The translations under genes were made by a program, and so were the position numbers. A stretch of 64,000 bases of DNA, from positions 62,001 to 126,000 of the forward strand of contig NZ_JBOEGM010000026.1 in the NCBI RefSeq assembly GCF_050633425.1. The letters run 5' to 3'. The notes below the pieces were generated by a model that saw only the letters and a program-made list of their open reading frames with translations, had not been told where the DNA came from and did not search any database. Source of the stretch: Pelagimonas sp050633425 (lineage in GTDB: Bacteria > Pseudomonadota > Alphaproteobacteria > Rhodobacterales > Rhodobacteraceae). Below are positions 34,602 to 43,403 of the stretch, one piece after another. Every line of letters begins with the position of its first letter. The stretch's first letter is position 1.

Positions 34602-34611
34602 GTAGCGCTTA
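34602..34611. promoter_or_regulatory. LacI-type operator candidate 1
   Basis: GTAGCGCTTA contains the AGCGCT palindrome typical of many alphaproteobacterial LacI regulators (ideal TTAGCGCTAA). It lies 60 bases upstream of the LacI start and 47 bases from the second site. Confidence 0.5.
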
Positions 34612-34648
34612 GACATGGCGATTTTTGCGCCGAAATTCAACTCAAATG

Positions 34649-34658
34649 TTAGCGCTGA
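34649..34658. promoter_or_regulatory. LacI-type operator candidate 2
   Basis: TTAGCGCTGA closely matches TTAGCGCTAA. It is upstream of a TTGACA (34684-34689) that may be the -35 element of the ABC operon, consistent with repression or activation by the divergent LacI protein. Confidence 0.55.
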
Positions 34659-34683
34659 GGCTCTGAGGGTGGAAAAAAGGGAA

Positions 34684-34708
34684 TTGACAGGTGGTATAAC
34701 GATATACC
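34684..34708 (+). promoter_or_regulatory. Putative promoter with TTGACA and an inverted repeat
   Basis: TTGACA (34684-34689) is a perfect -35 hexamer. It is followed by the perfect inverted repeat GGTATA-ACGA-TATACC (34693-34708), whose right half resembles a -10 but with a spacing of only 13 bases. It lies 94 bases before the ABC binding-protein start. Confidence 0.4.
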
Positions 34709-34801
34709 AAAATGGGCGCAGAGACTCGGTTTTGGAGGTCTGATGCCCAGATCATCAGAAAACAGGGTCCGCATTGAAGAAATGCATCTCGGGAGGATGA
34801 C

Positions 34802-36067
34802 ATGACATTCGGATATAAGATTGCCGGGGCAACTGCCTTGGCCGTAGCTTTGACGACAGGTGCCGCGCAGGCGGATGTTCTGTTCTGGTCAACGCAGGCG
34901 AAACCAGTGGAAGAAGCGCAGGCGATGCGTGAACAGGTTCTGGGCGATTTCCAGGACAAAGTGGATTACCAGCCAAACGATGGCGGCCCATGGCTGACAC
35001 GTTTGCAAGCGGAATTGCAGGCCGGTTCCGGCACCATCGGTGTCTTGGGCGCGCTGCATGGCGATTTCTCGGCGATGAATGCTGACGATCTGGTTGATCT
35101 GGGCGATCTGGGCGTAATGTCCGCCTCGGAAACCTTTAATGATCTGGCGAAACTGGGCACCGATAGCGCGCAATACATCCCTTGGATGCAGGCCAGCTAT
35201 ATCATGGCGGCCAACAAAAAGGCGCTTGAGCATTTGCCAGAAGGTGCTGACATCGACGCCCTGAGCTATGAACAATTGATTGCATGGGCGGCCAACGTCC
35301 ATGAAGCAACAGGCGAGGCCAAGTTTGGCTTCCCAGCGGGCCCCAAGGGTCTTAAGCACCGTTTCTTCCAAGGCTACCTGTACCCTTCCTACACCAACGG
35401 TGTTGTGCGTAGCTTTGCATCGGACGCTGCGGTGACCGCGTGGGAAGATTTCCGCAAGCTTTGGGCCCACACCAACCCAGCTTCGACCAACTTCAGCTTC
35501 CTTCAGGAGCAGCTGTTGAGCGAAGATGTTTGGATCGCGTTTGATCACACGTCGCGCCTTGCCGCCGCGTTTAACGAACGTCCCGATGATTTTGTTGCCT
35601 TCCCCGCGCCAGCTGGCCCAACCGGTCGTGGTTTTATGCCTGTGATCGCCGGTGTCGGCATCCCGAAAACCGCGCCTGACATGGATGCCGCCAAAGCCTT
35701 GGTTGCCCACATGCTCAAGCCTGAAACACAGCTCGCAACTTTGCGTGCGACCAACTTCTTCCCTGTGGTCGACGTTGAACTGCCGGGCGATCTGCCTCCG
35801 GCGGTTCAGGCTGCTGGCGGTGCTGTTGCCAAGATGAGCGGGTCCGCCGATGCCAACCCTGGTCTGCTTCCAGCCGGTCTGGGTTCCAAGGGCGGCGAGT
35901 TCAATCGCGTCTTTGTCGACACATTTGAGCGTATCGTTCTGGCCAACCAAGACATCCGTACAGTTCTGGACGACCAGAAAGGTGCCTTGGCGGCGATCAT
36001 GAATGAAACCGGCGCGCCTTGCTGGGCCCCGGATGCACCTTCCGAAGGTGCCTGCCCGGTTGAATAA
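34802..36067 (+). CDS. ABC sugar/compatible-solute substrate-binding protein
   Basis: A 421-residue secreted binding protein (signal peptide MTFGYKIAGATALAVALTTG, cleavage near AAQA). It belongs to the extracellular solute-binding family 1 of carbohydrate importers. The sequence has DVLFWSTQAKPVEEAQAMRE at the mature N-terminus, and C-terminal cysteines (GAPCWAPDAPSEGACPVE) that may form a disulfide. It feeds two permeases and one ATPase in the same operon. Linkage to a GH63-type glycosidase suggests a glycosylated compatible solute such as glucosyl- or mannosylglycerate (inference). Confidence 0.93.
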   Translation: MTFGYKIAGATALAVALTTGAAQADVLFWSTQAKPVEEAQAMREQVLGDFQDKVDYQPNDGGPWLTRLQAELQAGSGTIGVLGALHGDFSAMNADDLVDLGDLGVMSASETFNDLAKLGTDSAQYIPWMQASYIMAANKKALEHLPEGADIDALSYEQLIAWAANVHEATGEAKFGFPAGPKGLKHRFFQGYLYPSYTNGVVRSFASDAAVTAWEDFRKLWAHTNPASTNFSFLQEQLLSEDVWIAFDHTSRLAAAFNERPDDFVAFPAPAGPTGRGFMPVIAGVGIPKTAPDMDAAKALVAHMLKPETQLATLRATNFFPVVDVELPGDLPPAVQAAGGAVAKMSGSADANPGLLPAGLGSKGGEFNRVFVDTFERIVLANQDIRTVLDDQKGALAAIMNETGAPCWAPDAPSEGACPVE

Positions 36068-36089
36068 ACCGACACTCTAAGACCAAAAC

Positions 36090-36117
36090 TGTCCGGGCTA
36101 ACGTACAGGCCCGGACA
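36090..36117 (+). terminator. Hairpin after the binding-protein gene (attenuator or stabiliser)
   Basis: TGTCCGGGC (36090-36098) pairs perfectly with GCCCGGACA (36109-36117). It lies between the binding protein and the first permease, the same layout as at 22854. No T-run follows. Confidence 0.55.
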
Positions 36118-36162
36118 CCCTATACCCCACAAAATCCATGTAACTGACACAGGAGCAGCGCC

Positions 36163-37008
36163 ATGAACGCGCGGTACCTCCCTTATCTATTGATCCTGCC
36201 GGTCACACTGTTTCTGTGCCTCTTTTTCCTGTATCCCTTTGTTTTGGTGGCACAACAGGCATTCTATGTTGATGGCGGTTGGAGCCTCAAGAACTTCCAG
36301 GACATAACAAGTCATTGGAAATTCCCGATCTCGTTCAAGAACACAATGTTGCTGGCGGCAGCGGTTGTTCCAGTCCAATTGGCGCTGGCGCTGTTGATGG
36401 CCACCATGGTGTCACGGATGCAAAAAGGTCGTGATCTGATCCTTTATATCTGGACAATCCCATTGGGGATTTCCGATTTGGCCGCCGGGATTATCTGGCT
36501 GGCAATCTTTGAACAGTCCGGTTTCCTGAATTCCATGATGACGGGGCTTGGCGTGGTTGATCGTCCGGTGAACTTCCTGAGCTATCAACACCCCGGTATC
36601 GTTTTCCTCGCCATTGCTTTGGCGGAAATCTGGCGTGCAACGGCGATTATGCTGGTGATTTTGGTGGCGGGCATCGGCCTGATCCCCAAGGAATATTACG
36701 AAGCCGCCGAAGTCTTTGGGGCCAGCCCGTGGAAACGCTTTACCCGCATCACTCTGCCGATGTTGCGCCCGTCCTTGCAAACCGCATTGGTGCTGCGTGT
36801 GATCCTCGCGTTTGAGATTTTCGCGGTGGTTGCGGCGCTGGGCGGCACCTTGTTCCCCGTCCTGATGGGCGAGACATATGCCTATCAATTTGATTTGCTC
36901 AACAGCGGAGCGGCGGCGGCGATGGCCTTGATCATTCTCGCCATCTCCATCGGCTTTACCCTCGTTATCATGCGCGCCCTGCGCGTCCCGAAAGGAGCAA
37001 CGATATGA
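36163..37008 (+). CDS. ABC sugar transporter permease, MalF/UgpA type
   Basis: A 281-residue membrane permease with about six helices. The EAA-like coupling loop is YYEAAEVFGASPWKRFTRITL. It starts at ATG 36163 after AGGAGCAGCGCC. It overlaps the next permease by four bases (ATGA), forming a CUT1-type importer. Confidence 0.94.
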   Translation: MNARYLPYLLILPVTLFLCLFFLYPFVLVAQQAFYVDGGWSLKNFQDITSHWKFPISFKNTMLLAAAVVPVQLALALLMATMVSRMQKGRDLILYIWTIPLGISDLAAGIIWLAIFEQSGFLNSMMTGLGVVDRPVNFLSYQHPGIVFLAIALAEIWRATAIMLVILVAGIGLIPKEYYEAAEVFGASPWKRFTRITLPMLRPSLQTALVLRVILAFEIFAVVAALGGTLFPVLMGETYAYQFDLLNSGAAAAMALIILAISIGFTLVIMRALRVPKGATI

Positions 37009-37820
37009 ACGCCGAAACCCGTTCCAGCGGACGTTTCCTTTATACGGCCTCCGTTGTGTTGCTATGTGCTTGGGTGATCGTGCCGCTCTACTTGCTGCTG
37101 ATCAACACGCTGTCGTCGCCCGAAACGGTGAACAGTTTCCCCAAGCCGTTTCTGCCTGAATTCGACCTCGGAAGCCTGTCCTTCTTTGCCGGTTTCGAAG
37201 GGATGCTGAAGGCGCTGAAAAACTCGATCCTTGTGGCGGCCATGACCATGGTGATGTCCATCGCAATCGGGGCCCCGGCGGGTTATGCGCTGTCGCGGTT
37301 CGACTTTCCCGGCAAAGGGCTGTTTCGCCTGTTGATCTTGTTGACGCGGGCCTTCCCATTGCCGCTCTTGGCTCTGCCGCTGGCTGTGATGTTCATTCGC
37401 ACCGGGCTGGATGACACGGTGTTTGGCCTTGCCCTTGTGCATACCACATTGGCCATTCCCTTCTCGGTTTTGATCACGTTCTCGCTCTTTTCGGGCATTC
37501 CGATTGAGCTGGAGGAGGCGGCTTGGACGCTTGGCTGTACCCGGCTTACCGCCTTTAACAAGGTCGTCTTGCCGCTGATCCTGCCCGGCATCACGGCCTC
37601 TGCGATCTTTGCCTTTGTGATCTCTTGGAACGAAGTGTTCGCGGCGGCGGTTCTCACGATTGAAAACCGCACCCTGACCGCGTTCCTCTTGCAGAATCTC
37701 GACACGTCACCGCTGCATCTGAAATTCGCGGGGGGCTTTATCCTCGTGGTGCCTGCGCTGATCTTTATCTTTGCCGTTCGCAAATACCTCTTTGCGATGT
37801 GGGGCATTGCCAACCGCTGA
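37005..37820 (+). CDS. ABC sugar transporter permease, MalG/UgpE type
   Basis: A 271-residue permease with six helices. The coupling loop is ELEEAAWTLGCTRLTAFNKVVL. The mature structure suggests a heterodimer with the preceding permease. The ATPase gene starts 23 bases after its stop. Confidence 0.94.
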   Translation: MNAETRSSGRFLYTASVVLLCAWVIVPLYLLLINTLSSPETVNSFPKPFLPEFDLGSLSFFAGFEGMLKALKNSILVAAMTMVMSIAIGAPAGYALSRFDFPGKGLFRLLILLTRAFPLPLLALPLAVMFIRTGLDDTVFGLALVHTTLAIPFSVLITFSLFSGIPIELEEAAWTLGCTRLTAFNKVVLPLILPGITASAIFAFVISWNEVFAAAVLTIENRTLTAFLLQNLDTSPLHLKFAGGFILVVPALIFIFAVRKYLFAMWGIANR

Positions 37821-37843
37821 CCCCATCCAATTCGGAGACAAAC

Positions 37844-38884
37844 ATGGCTGTTATCGAAATCAAAAACGTCGCCAAGCGGTTTGGGGATTACCAGGCGCTG
37901 AACGACATCAACCTGACCATTGCAGACCAGGAATTTATGGTTCTGCTTGGGGCGTCGGGCTGCGGAAAGTCCACATTGCTGCGGATTATTGCCGGGCTTG
38001 AGACACAAACAGAAGGCGAGGTGTGGATTGGTGGTCGTCGTATTGACAACCTGCCGCCCAAAGATCGCGGCATCGCGATGGTCTTTCAGAACTATGCGGT
38101 GTTTCCACACCTGACGGTGTTTGAAAACATTGGCTTTGGGTTGCGGATGCAAAAGCTTCCCAATGATGAGGTCACACGCCGCGTTGAGCGGACCGCAAGC
38201 TTGATGCATATCGAACAATTGCTCAAACGTTACTCGGGTGAGTTGTCGGGTGGTCAGCGTCAGCGGGTTGCCGTGGCGCGGGCCCTTGCGATGGAACCCG
38301 ATGTGATCTTGATGGACGAACCATTGTCCAACCTTGATGCATTGTTGCGGATGGAAATGCGGGCCGAGCTCAAAGGTGTTTTGGCCGAAAGCAAAACCAC
38401 CGCAATCTATGTGACCCATGACCAAGTCGAAGCCATGAGCATGGCCGATCGTATCAGCGTCATGCATCAGGGCCGCATCGTTCAGGCCGCTTCGCCCATC
38501 GACGTCTATCGCGATCCGGCCGAGCGCTTTGTGGCGGGCTTTATTGGCAACCCGCCGATGAACTTCCTGCCCGCGTCTCCGCTTGGCGGTGGTCAATGGT
38601 CGGTTGCTGGACAAACTCTGACTGGCCCGACCGCCGATAAACCGCTGGAATTTGCCATCCGTCCCGAAGACATGACGTTGGCGGAGGTGGGGCTCACCGC
38701 AAAGGCCAAAGTGGTTGAACCTCTTGGTGCGCATTTGCTGGTGACGGCCGAGGTTGATGGCACGCTGTTTCGCGCCGTGCTCGACAGTGATCTGCGCGTG
38801 TCACCCGGTGATACGCTGACCCTTTCCCCGACGCCGGACCGCATCCGTTGGTTCGACCCGGAAACTGAACATGCCGTCCAATGA
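37844..38884 (+). CDS. ABC sugar transporter ATP-binding protein, UgpC/MsmK type
   Basis: A 346-residue ATPase. Walker A is GASGCGKST, the signature LSGGQRQRVAVARAL and Walker B VILMDEPLSNLD. The C-terminal TOBE regulatory domain contains PLEFAIRPEDMTL. The start ATG at 37844 (MAVIEIKNVAKRFG) follows CGGAGA; the frame is open to 37799 inside the permease but with no support. It overlaps the glycosidase start by four bases. Confidence 0.95.
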   Translation: MAVIEIKNVAKRFGDYQALNDINLTIADQEFMVLLGASGCGKSTLLRIIAGLETQTEGEVWIGGRRIDNLPPKDRGIAMVFQNYAVFPHLTVFENIGFGLRMQKLPNDEVTRRVERTASLMHIEQLLKRYSGELSGGQRQRVAVARALAMEPDVILMDEPLSNLDALLRMEMRAELKGVLAESKTTAIYVTHDQVEAMSMADRISVMHQGRIVQAASPIDVYRDPAERFVAGFIGNPPMNFLPASPLGGGQWSVAGQTLTGPTADKPLEFAIRPEDMTLAEVGLTAKAKVVEPLGAHLLVTAEVDGTLFRAVLDSDLRVSPGDTLTLSPTPDRIRWFDPETEHAVQ

Positions 38885-40176
38885 CGCTTAAGGATTCACA
38901 CCACATGCAAACCCTTGTGCAAAACGCTTCAGAGATTCTGAAGGAAAATGATCTGGGAACCTACACTGTTCCCACTCACGGGCTTTACCCTTTTCAATGG
39001 AATTGGGACAGTTGCCTGACGGCGCTTGGTCAGGCCCATTTCAACGAAGTTCGCGCGTGGCGCGAGATTGAGACCCTGCTGGCCCACCAATGGGAAGACG
39101 GCATGGTTCCGCACATCATTTTCCACAAGGAGGATGATGGCTATTTTCCGGGTCCCGAAGTGTGGGCCACGGGGCGGGATGTCCCGACCTCTGGCATCAC
39201 CCAGCCCGCCGTTGCCGGTTTCGCCATCAAGCGTTTGTTTGATCGCGCCAAAGACAAGGAGCTGGCCGCAGACATGGCGCGCGCGCTGCTTCCCAAAGTG
39301 TTTGCATGGCATGAATGGTTTTTCGCCAATCGCGACCCCCAGGGCACGGGCTTGGTGGCCATCCTCCATCCGTGGGAATCGGGTCGCGACAATTCCGTTG
39401 ATTGGGATGATGCGTTTGAACGTGTGCCCACGACCGGCGTCCTGCCCTTCACCCGTCGAGACACGCAGCATGCCAATCCCGACCACCGCCCAACCCAAGC
39501 GCAATACGAGCGTTACATCTGGTTGGTTCAGCTGTTCCGCAGCCTGAACTGGGACAATTCCAAACTGCACGATGCGTCACCATTTCAGGTGGTGGACCCC
39601 GGTTTTAACGGCATTCTCCTGCGGTCTTGTATGGATCTGGCGGACTTGGCCGATGCGTTGGGCGAGATTGAGATCGCCGAGAAATCCCGCGCCCAGGCGA
39701 CCAGAGGGATTGCCGCAATGGAAAGCCTTTGGAGCGATACACACGGCCAATACCTGTGCCAGGATCGTCGTCAAAACGCACTTATCGACAGCCCGTCTGT
39801 TGGCGGTTTGATCGCCGCCTTCGCCCCCATTCCTGCCCATCGTGCCAAAGCCTTGGCAGATCGTGTGACGGCCATGGCCAATAAAGTGTCCTACCTGGTG
39901 CCAAGCCATGACCCGGACGCCGCCGATTATGATGCCAAACGGTACTGGCGCGGCCCGGCATGGTTGATCGTCAACTATCTGATCAGCGATGGCCTCAAAC
40001 GCGCAGGCCAAACCGACGTCGCCCGCCGGATCGCCAACAGCAGCGTTGAGCTGATCGAAAAGAGCGGCTTTGCCGAATATTACGACCCGATGACCGGTGA
40101 GCCATGTGGCGGAACCCGCTTCACATGGACCGCCGCTATGGTCATCGAATTTATTGCCCAGTCAGACGCCGGTTAG
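38881..40176 (+). CDS. GH63-type glycosidase (glucosyl-/mannosylglycerate hydrolase-like)
   Basis: A 431-residue (alpha/alpha)6-barrel glycoside hydrolase. Diagnostic segments are YPFQWNWDSCLTALGQAHF (D43), ILHPWESGRDNSVDWDDAF (D170 in GRDNS) and the C-terminal GFAEYYDPMTGEPCGG (E399), matching the GH63 mannosylglycerate/glucosylglycerate hydrolase pattern, where an Asp and a Glu at these positions are catalytic. No signal peptide, so it hydrolyses the imported solute in the cytoplasm. Its ATG overlaps the ATPase stop. Expected products are a sugar plus glycerate or another moiety. Alternative GH63 substrates are possible. Confidence 0.85.
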   Translation: MTLKDSHHMQTLVQNASEILKENDLGTYTVPTHGLYPFQWNWDSCLTALGQAHFNEVRAWREIETLLAHQWEDGMVPHIIFHKEDDGYFPGPEVWATGRDVPTSGITQPAVAGFAIKRLFDRAKDKELAADMARALLPKVFAWHEWFFANRDPQGTGLVAILHPWESGRDNSVDWDDAFERVPTTGVLPFTRRDTQHANPDHRPTQAQYERYIWLVQLFRSLNWDNSKLHDASPFQVVDPGFNGILLRSCMDLADLADALGEIEIAEKSRAQATRGIAAMESLWSDTHGQYLCQDRRQNALIDSPSVGGLIAAFAPIPAHRAKALADRVTAMANKVSYLVPSHDPDAADYDAKRYWRGPAWLIVNYLISDGLKRAGQTDVARRIANSSVELIEKSGFAEYYDPMTGEPCGGTRFTWTAAMVIEFIAQSDAG

Positions 40177-40231
40177 GCGTCGGCCCCTTTTGGGTAAAAC
40201 ATCGTGGGAGGCGCGTTGCCGTGGCGCCGTT

Positions 40232-40249
40232 GGGGGGCATAAGCCCCCC
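40232..40249. terminator. GC hairpin between convergent genes
   Basis: GGGGGGC (40232-40238) pairs with GCCCCCC (40243-40249) with an ATAA loop, between the GH63 gene and gcdH. No T-run follows; it may end both transcripts. Confidence 0.5.
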
Positions 40250-40258
40250 GCCATCCGA

Positions 40259-41473
40259 TCAGAAAAACGCCTGCAATCCCGTTTGTGCACGACCCAAAAT
40301 CAACGCATGTACATCATGCGTCCCTTCATAGGTGTTCACAGTCTCAAGGTTCACCATATGGCGGATCACGTGGAAATCCTGACTGATGCCATTGCCGCCA
40401 TGCATGTCGCGGGCATGGCGCGCGATCTCAAGGGCTTTGCCACAGTTGTTGCGTTTGATCATTGAAATCATCTCTGGCGCAGCTTGGGCGTCATCCATCA
40501 ACCGTCCGACCCGCAGCGACGCTTGCAAGCCCAATGTGATCTCGGTCTGCATATTGGCCAGTTTCAACTGAAACAGCTGTGTTTGGGCCAAGGGTTTGCC
40601 AAATTGCTTGCGATCCAGCCCGTATTGCAGGGCCGCGTGCCAACAGGCCTCAGCGGCGCCCATGGCCCCCCAGCTGATGCCATAGCGCGCCCGGTTCAAA
40701 CAGCCAAACGGCCCTTTGAGCCCCGATACATTCGGCAGCAACGCGTCTTCAGACACCTCAACATTGTCCATGACAATCTCACCTGTGATCGAGGCCCGCA
40801 GCGATTGTTTGCCCTCAATCTTTGGCGCGCTTAAGCCTTTTGTGCCCTTGTCGAGAACAAAGCCCTTGATCTTGCCGTCATGGGCGTCCGACTTGGCCCA
40901 TACCACAAACACATCCGCAATCGGTGCGTTAGAAATCCACATTTTGGACCCGTTCAGAACATAACCACCGTCAACCTTTTTGGCCGTGGTTTTCATGCTT
41001 CCGGGGTCGCTGCCTGCATCTGGTTCGGTCAGACCAAAACAGCCGATATATTCGCCGCTGGACAGTTTGGGCAGATATTTCTGACGCTGCTCAGCGGTGC
41101 CATAGGCATAGATCGGATACATCACCAAAGAGGATTGCACAGACATCATAGACCGATACCCGCTATCGACCCGCTCCACTTCGCGCGCGACCAACCCATA
41201 GGTGACATATCCTGCACCCAGCCCGCCGTATTCTTCTGGGATCGTGGTGCCCAACAGGCCCATTTCACCCATTTCGCGAAAAATGTCCGGGTCGGTTTCT
41301 TCCTTGGCAAAGGCATCCGTTACCCGCGGCATCAGCTTGTCCTGTGCATAGGCGCGGGCGCTGTCACGGATCATTCGTTCGTCTTCCGCCAGCTGACTTT
41401 CCATCAAGAAAGGGTCGTCCCAGGAAAAACTGGACAGACCGGGTTGGGATTGGGGTGACAGATGCGACGACAT
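40259..41473 (-). CDS. gcdH: Glutaryl-CoA dehydrogenase
   Basis: A 404-residue acyl-CoA dehydrogenase-fold flavoprotein that oxidatively decarboxylates glutaryl-CoA to crotonyl-CoA in lysine, tryptophan or glutarate catabolism. The sequence includes CFGLTEPDAGSDPGSMKT, MHGGNGISQDFHVIRHM and the catalytic Glu of NTYEGTHDVHALILG, the last two being typical of GcdH. The ATG at 41473 follows AAAGGC. It is divergent from a LysR gene at 41575, the usual regulator arrangement for this enzyme in alphaproteobacteria. Confidence 0.95.
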   Translation of the reverse strand: MSSHLSPQSQPGLSSFSWDDPFLMESQLAEDERMIRDSARAYAQDKLMPRVTDAFAKEETDPDIFREMGEMGLLGTTIPEEYGGLGAGYVTYGLVAREVERVDSGYRSMMSVQSSLVMYPIYAYGTAEQRQKYLPKLSSGEYIGCFGLTEPDAGSDPGSMKTTAKKVDGGYVLNGSKMWISNAPIADVFVVWAKSDAHDGKIKGFVLDKGTKGLSAPKIEGKQSLRASITGEIVMDNVEVSEDALLPNVSGLKGPFGCLNRARYGISWGAMGAAEACWHAALQYGLDRKQFGKPLAQTQLFQLKLANMQTEITLGLQASLRVGRLMDDAQAAPEMISMIKRNNCGKALEIARHARDMHGGNGISQDFHVIRHMVNLETVNTYEGTHDVHALILGRAQTGLQAFF

Positions 41474-41574
41474 GGGGTTTTGCCTTTCGAAAGAGCGTTT
41501 CGTCATGAAGTAAACGCAAGAACCTTGCCCGCAAAGCGAATTTCCGGCATGAGTTCATTCCAAAAGGGAATGTT

Positions 41575-42453
41575 GTGACTGCTTCGCGCCGCTTTACACC
41601 ACCACTCTCCTCGCTCACCGCCTTTGAGGCCGTGGCCCGGCATGGCTCGGTCACGGATGCGGCGCGGGAGTTGGACCTGACCCAAAGCGCCGTAAGCCGT
41701 CAAATCCAGAAACTGGAAAACCAAGTCGGTGGCCCCTTGTTTGAGCGCGACCGCAAGCGTTTGCATTTGACGGCGCAGGGGGAAACCTATGCCCATGAAA
41801 TCCGCGTGGCCCTTCGGCAAATCCAAAACGCGACCATTGCGTTGCAAACCAACCCGGACGGCGGGGTTCTGAACCTTGCCAGCCTGCCAAGCTTTGGCAC
41901 CCATTGGCTGGCACCGCGGCTGCCAGATTTTTTGCGCAGCCATCCGGGGATCACGCTGAATATGTCGACTCGCTTTTTGCCCGTCGATTTCAGCAAGGAA
42001 AATGTGCATGCCGCCATCCAGCACGGGCAGGGGGCCTGGCCGCATGTTGAGGCCGTGAAACTTTGGGACGAGCAGATGCTGGCCGTCGCCGCGCCCGAGC
42101 TGTTGCAAAGCGCGGATGTAACGTCACTTCCACGGCTTCAACTCGAAACCCGCCCACAGGCGTGGGGCGATTGGTTCACAGCTCAGGGCCTGCCGGAACC
42201 GGGGCGTCCGGCGATGGTGGTGGATCAGTTCGGGACCATGCTTCGTGCGGCTCAGGCTGGTCTGGGGGTGGCTTTGATGCCCGACTACCTCGTTGCGCAG
42301 AATATTGATGGGGAATCCCTGGTCGCCGTGCCGGGGGCAGCCCCCGTCAGCATCGGAGCCTATTATCTGGTGTGGCCGGAAAACGCCGGGGATTACCCGG
42401 CGTTGGCAGCGTTTCGTGATTGGTTGCGCGTCGCCTGCGCAGATCGGCTGTAA
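41575..42453 (+). CDS. LysR-family regulator divergent to gcdH
   Basis: A 292-residue LysR protein of the GcvA-like subgroup. The HTH is AFEAVARHGSVTDAARELDLTQSAVSRQI across positions of about 17-45, then an effector domain. The start is GTG at 41575 after AAAAGGGA. Position suggests control of gcdH in response to glutarate or glutaryl-CoA. An inverted repeat CATTCC-AAAAG-GGAATG (41556-41572) overlaps its start codon and could regulate translation or serve as an operator. Confidence 0.9.
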   Translation: MTASRRFTPPLSSLTAFEAVARHGSVTDAARELDLTQSAVSRQIQKLENQVGGPLFERDRKRLHLTAQGETYAHEIRVALRQIQNATIALQTNPDGGVLNLASLPSFGTHWLAPRLPDFLRSHPGITLNMSTRFLPVDFSKENVHAAIQHGQGAWPHVEAVKLWDEQMLAVAAPELLQSADVTSLPRLQLETRPQAWGDWFTAQGLPEPGRPAMVVDQFGTMLRAAQAGLGVALMPDYLVAQNIDGESLVAVPGAAPVSIGAYYLVWPENAGDYPALAAFRDWLRVACADRL

Positions 42454-42466
42454 GGCGCTGGGGTGC

Positions 42467-43288
42467 CTATGCCTTGAGCCGGTAGCCGATTTTGAACCAA
42501 TACCAAGCCAAACTGCAAATCGCCAAAGTCGCCCCAAGCGCCACCGTAAACCCAAAGAGCGGGGCGCTGTCTGAAACGCCAATGATCCCCCAGCGTGCGC
42601 CGTCGATCAGGTAGAACACCGGGTTGAAGTGGGTGATTTGGTAGAGAACCGGCGGCAGGGCTTCGACCGAATAAAAGGTGCCGGATAAGAACGCCAAAGG
42701 TGTGACGATGAAATTGGTGATCGCGGCCATCTGGTCAAACTTGTTGGCAATAACCCCGGCCAAAATGCCAAGTGCAGATAGGAACGCAGCCCCCAGGATC
42801 ACAAAAGCCAGCGCCACAAACGGGTGCGCGGGAACGATGCCAAGCACAAGCCATTGCCCAAGCCCGATTGCAATCGCCACCAAAACACCACGCGCCACGC
42901 CACCGGCCAAATACCCGACCACCAATTCAAAGGCCGATAGCGGCGGCATCAATGTGTCGACGATGTTGCCCTGCACTTTGGAGATCACCAACGAACTGGA
43001 GGTGTTGGCAAAAGCGTTCTGGATCACGGTCATCATTAAAATGCCCGGTGCGATAAAGGTGGCAAAATCCACCCCCATCACGTCACCGCGTCTGGCCCCG
43101 ATGGCGATGGTGAAAATCAACATAAACAGACCGGCGGTCACCAATGGTGCCAGCAAGGTCTGGGTCCAGACGTTTAAGAATCGCAAGGTCTCTCGCAAGG
43201 CCAATGTCTTGAGCCCCAGCCAATTGACCGCGCCAAAACGCCGATCACCGGGGTGAAAGCTCGGATTTTCTAGATTCGTCTGTGACAT
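42467..43288 (-). CDS. ABC-2 type transporter permease
   Basis: A 273-residue integral membrane protein with about six helices. It has the ABC-2 family segment NVWTQTLLAPLVTAGLFMLIF and a C-terminal region AFLSGTFYSVEALPP, characteristic of YadH-like permeases. It would export lipids, polysaccharides or drugs with a cognate ATPase, which is not in this window. It is divergent from gcrA. Confidence 0.9.
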   Translation of the reverse strand: MSQTNLENPSFHPGDRRFGAVNWLGLKTLALRETLRFLNVWTQTLLAPLVTAGLFMLIFTIAIGARRGDVMGVDFATFIAPGILMMTVIQNAFANTSSSLVISKVQGNIVDTLMPPLSAFELVVGYLAGGVARGVLVAIAIGLGQWLVLGIVPAHPFVALAFVILGAAFLSALGILAGVIANKFDQMAAITNFIVTPLAFLSGTFYSVEALPPVLYQITHFNPVFYLIDGARWGIIGVSDSAPLFGFTVALGATLAICSLAWYWFKIGYRLKA

Positions 43289-43403
43289 TGATGCCCCTCG
43301 TTTCGCTGCCCGCCTTGTATCTTGTTTCGCAATGATTAGAATAGGGCGAACTTTGAAACGACAGGCGGTCCCTTGCGGGCCGCTTTTTCAGTGGGAATAC
43401 ACG

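Noticed and set aside
37283..38734. Antisense open frame of 483 codons opposite a permease and the sugar ABC ATPase genes
   Set aside because: It is a shadow of real genes with clear ABC motifs on the other strand; codon pattern follows the sense genes.
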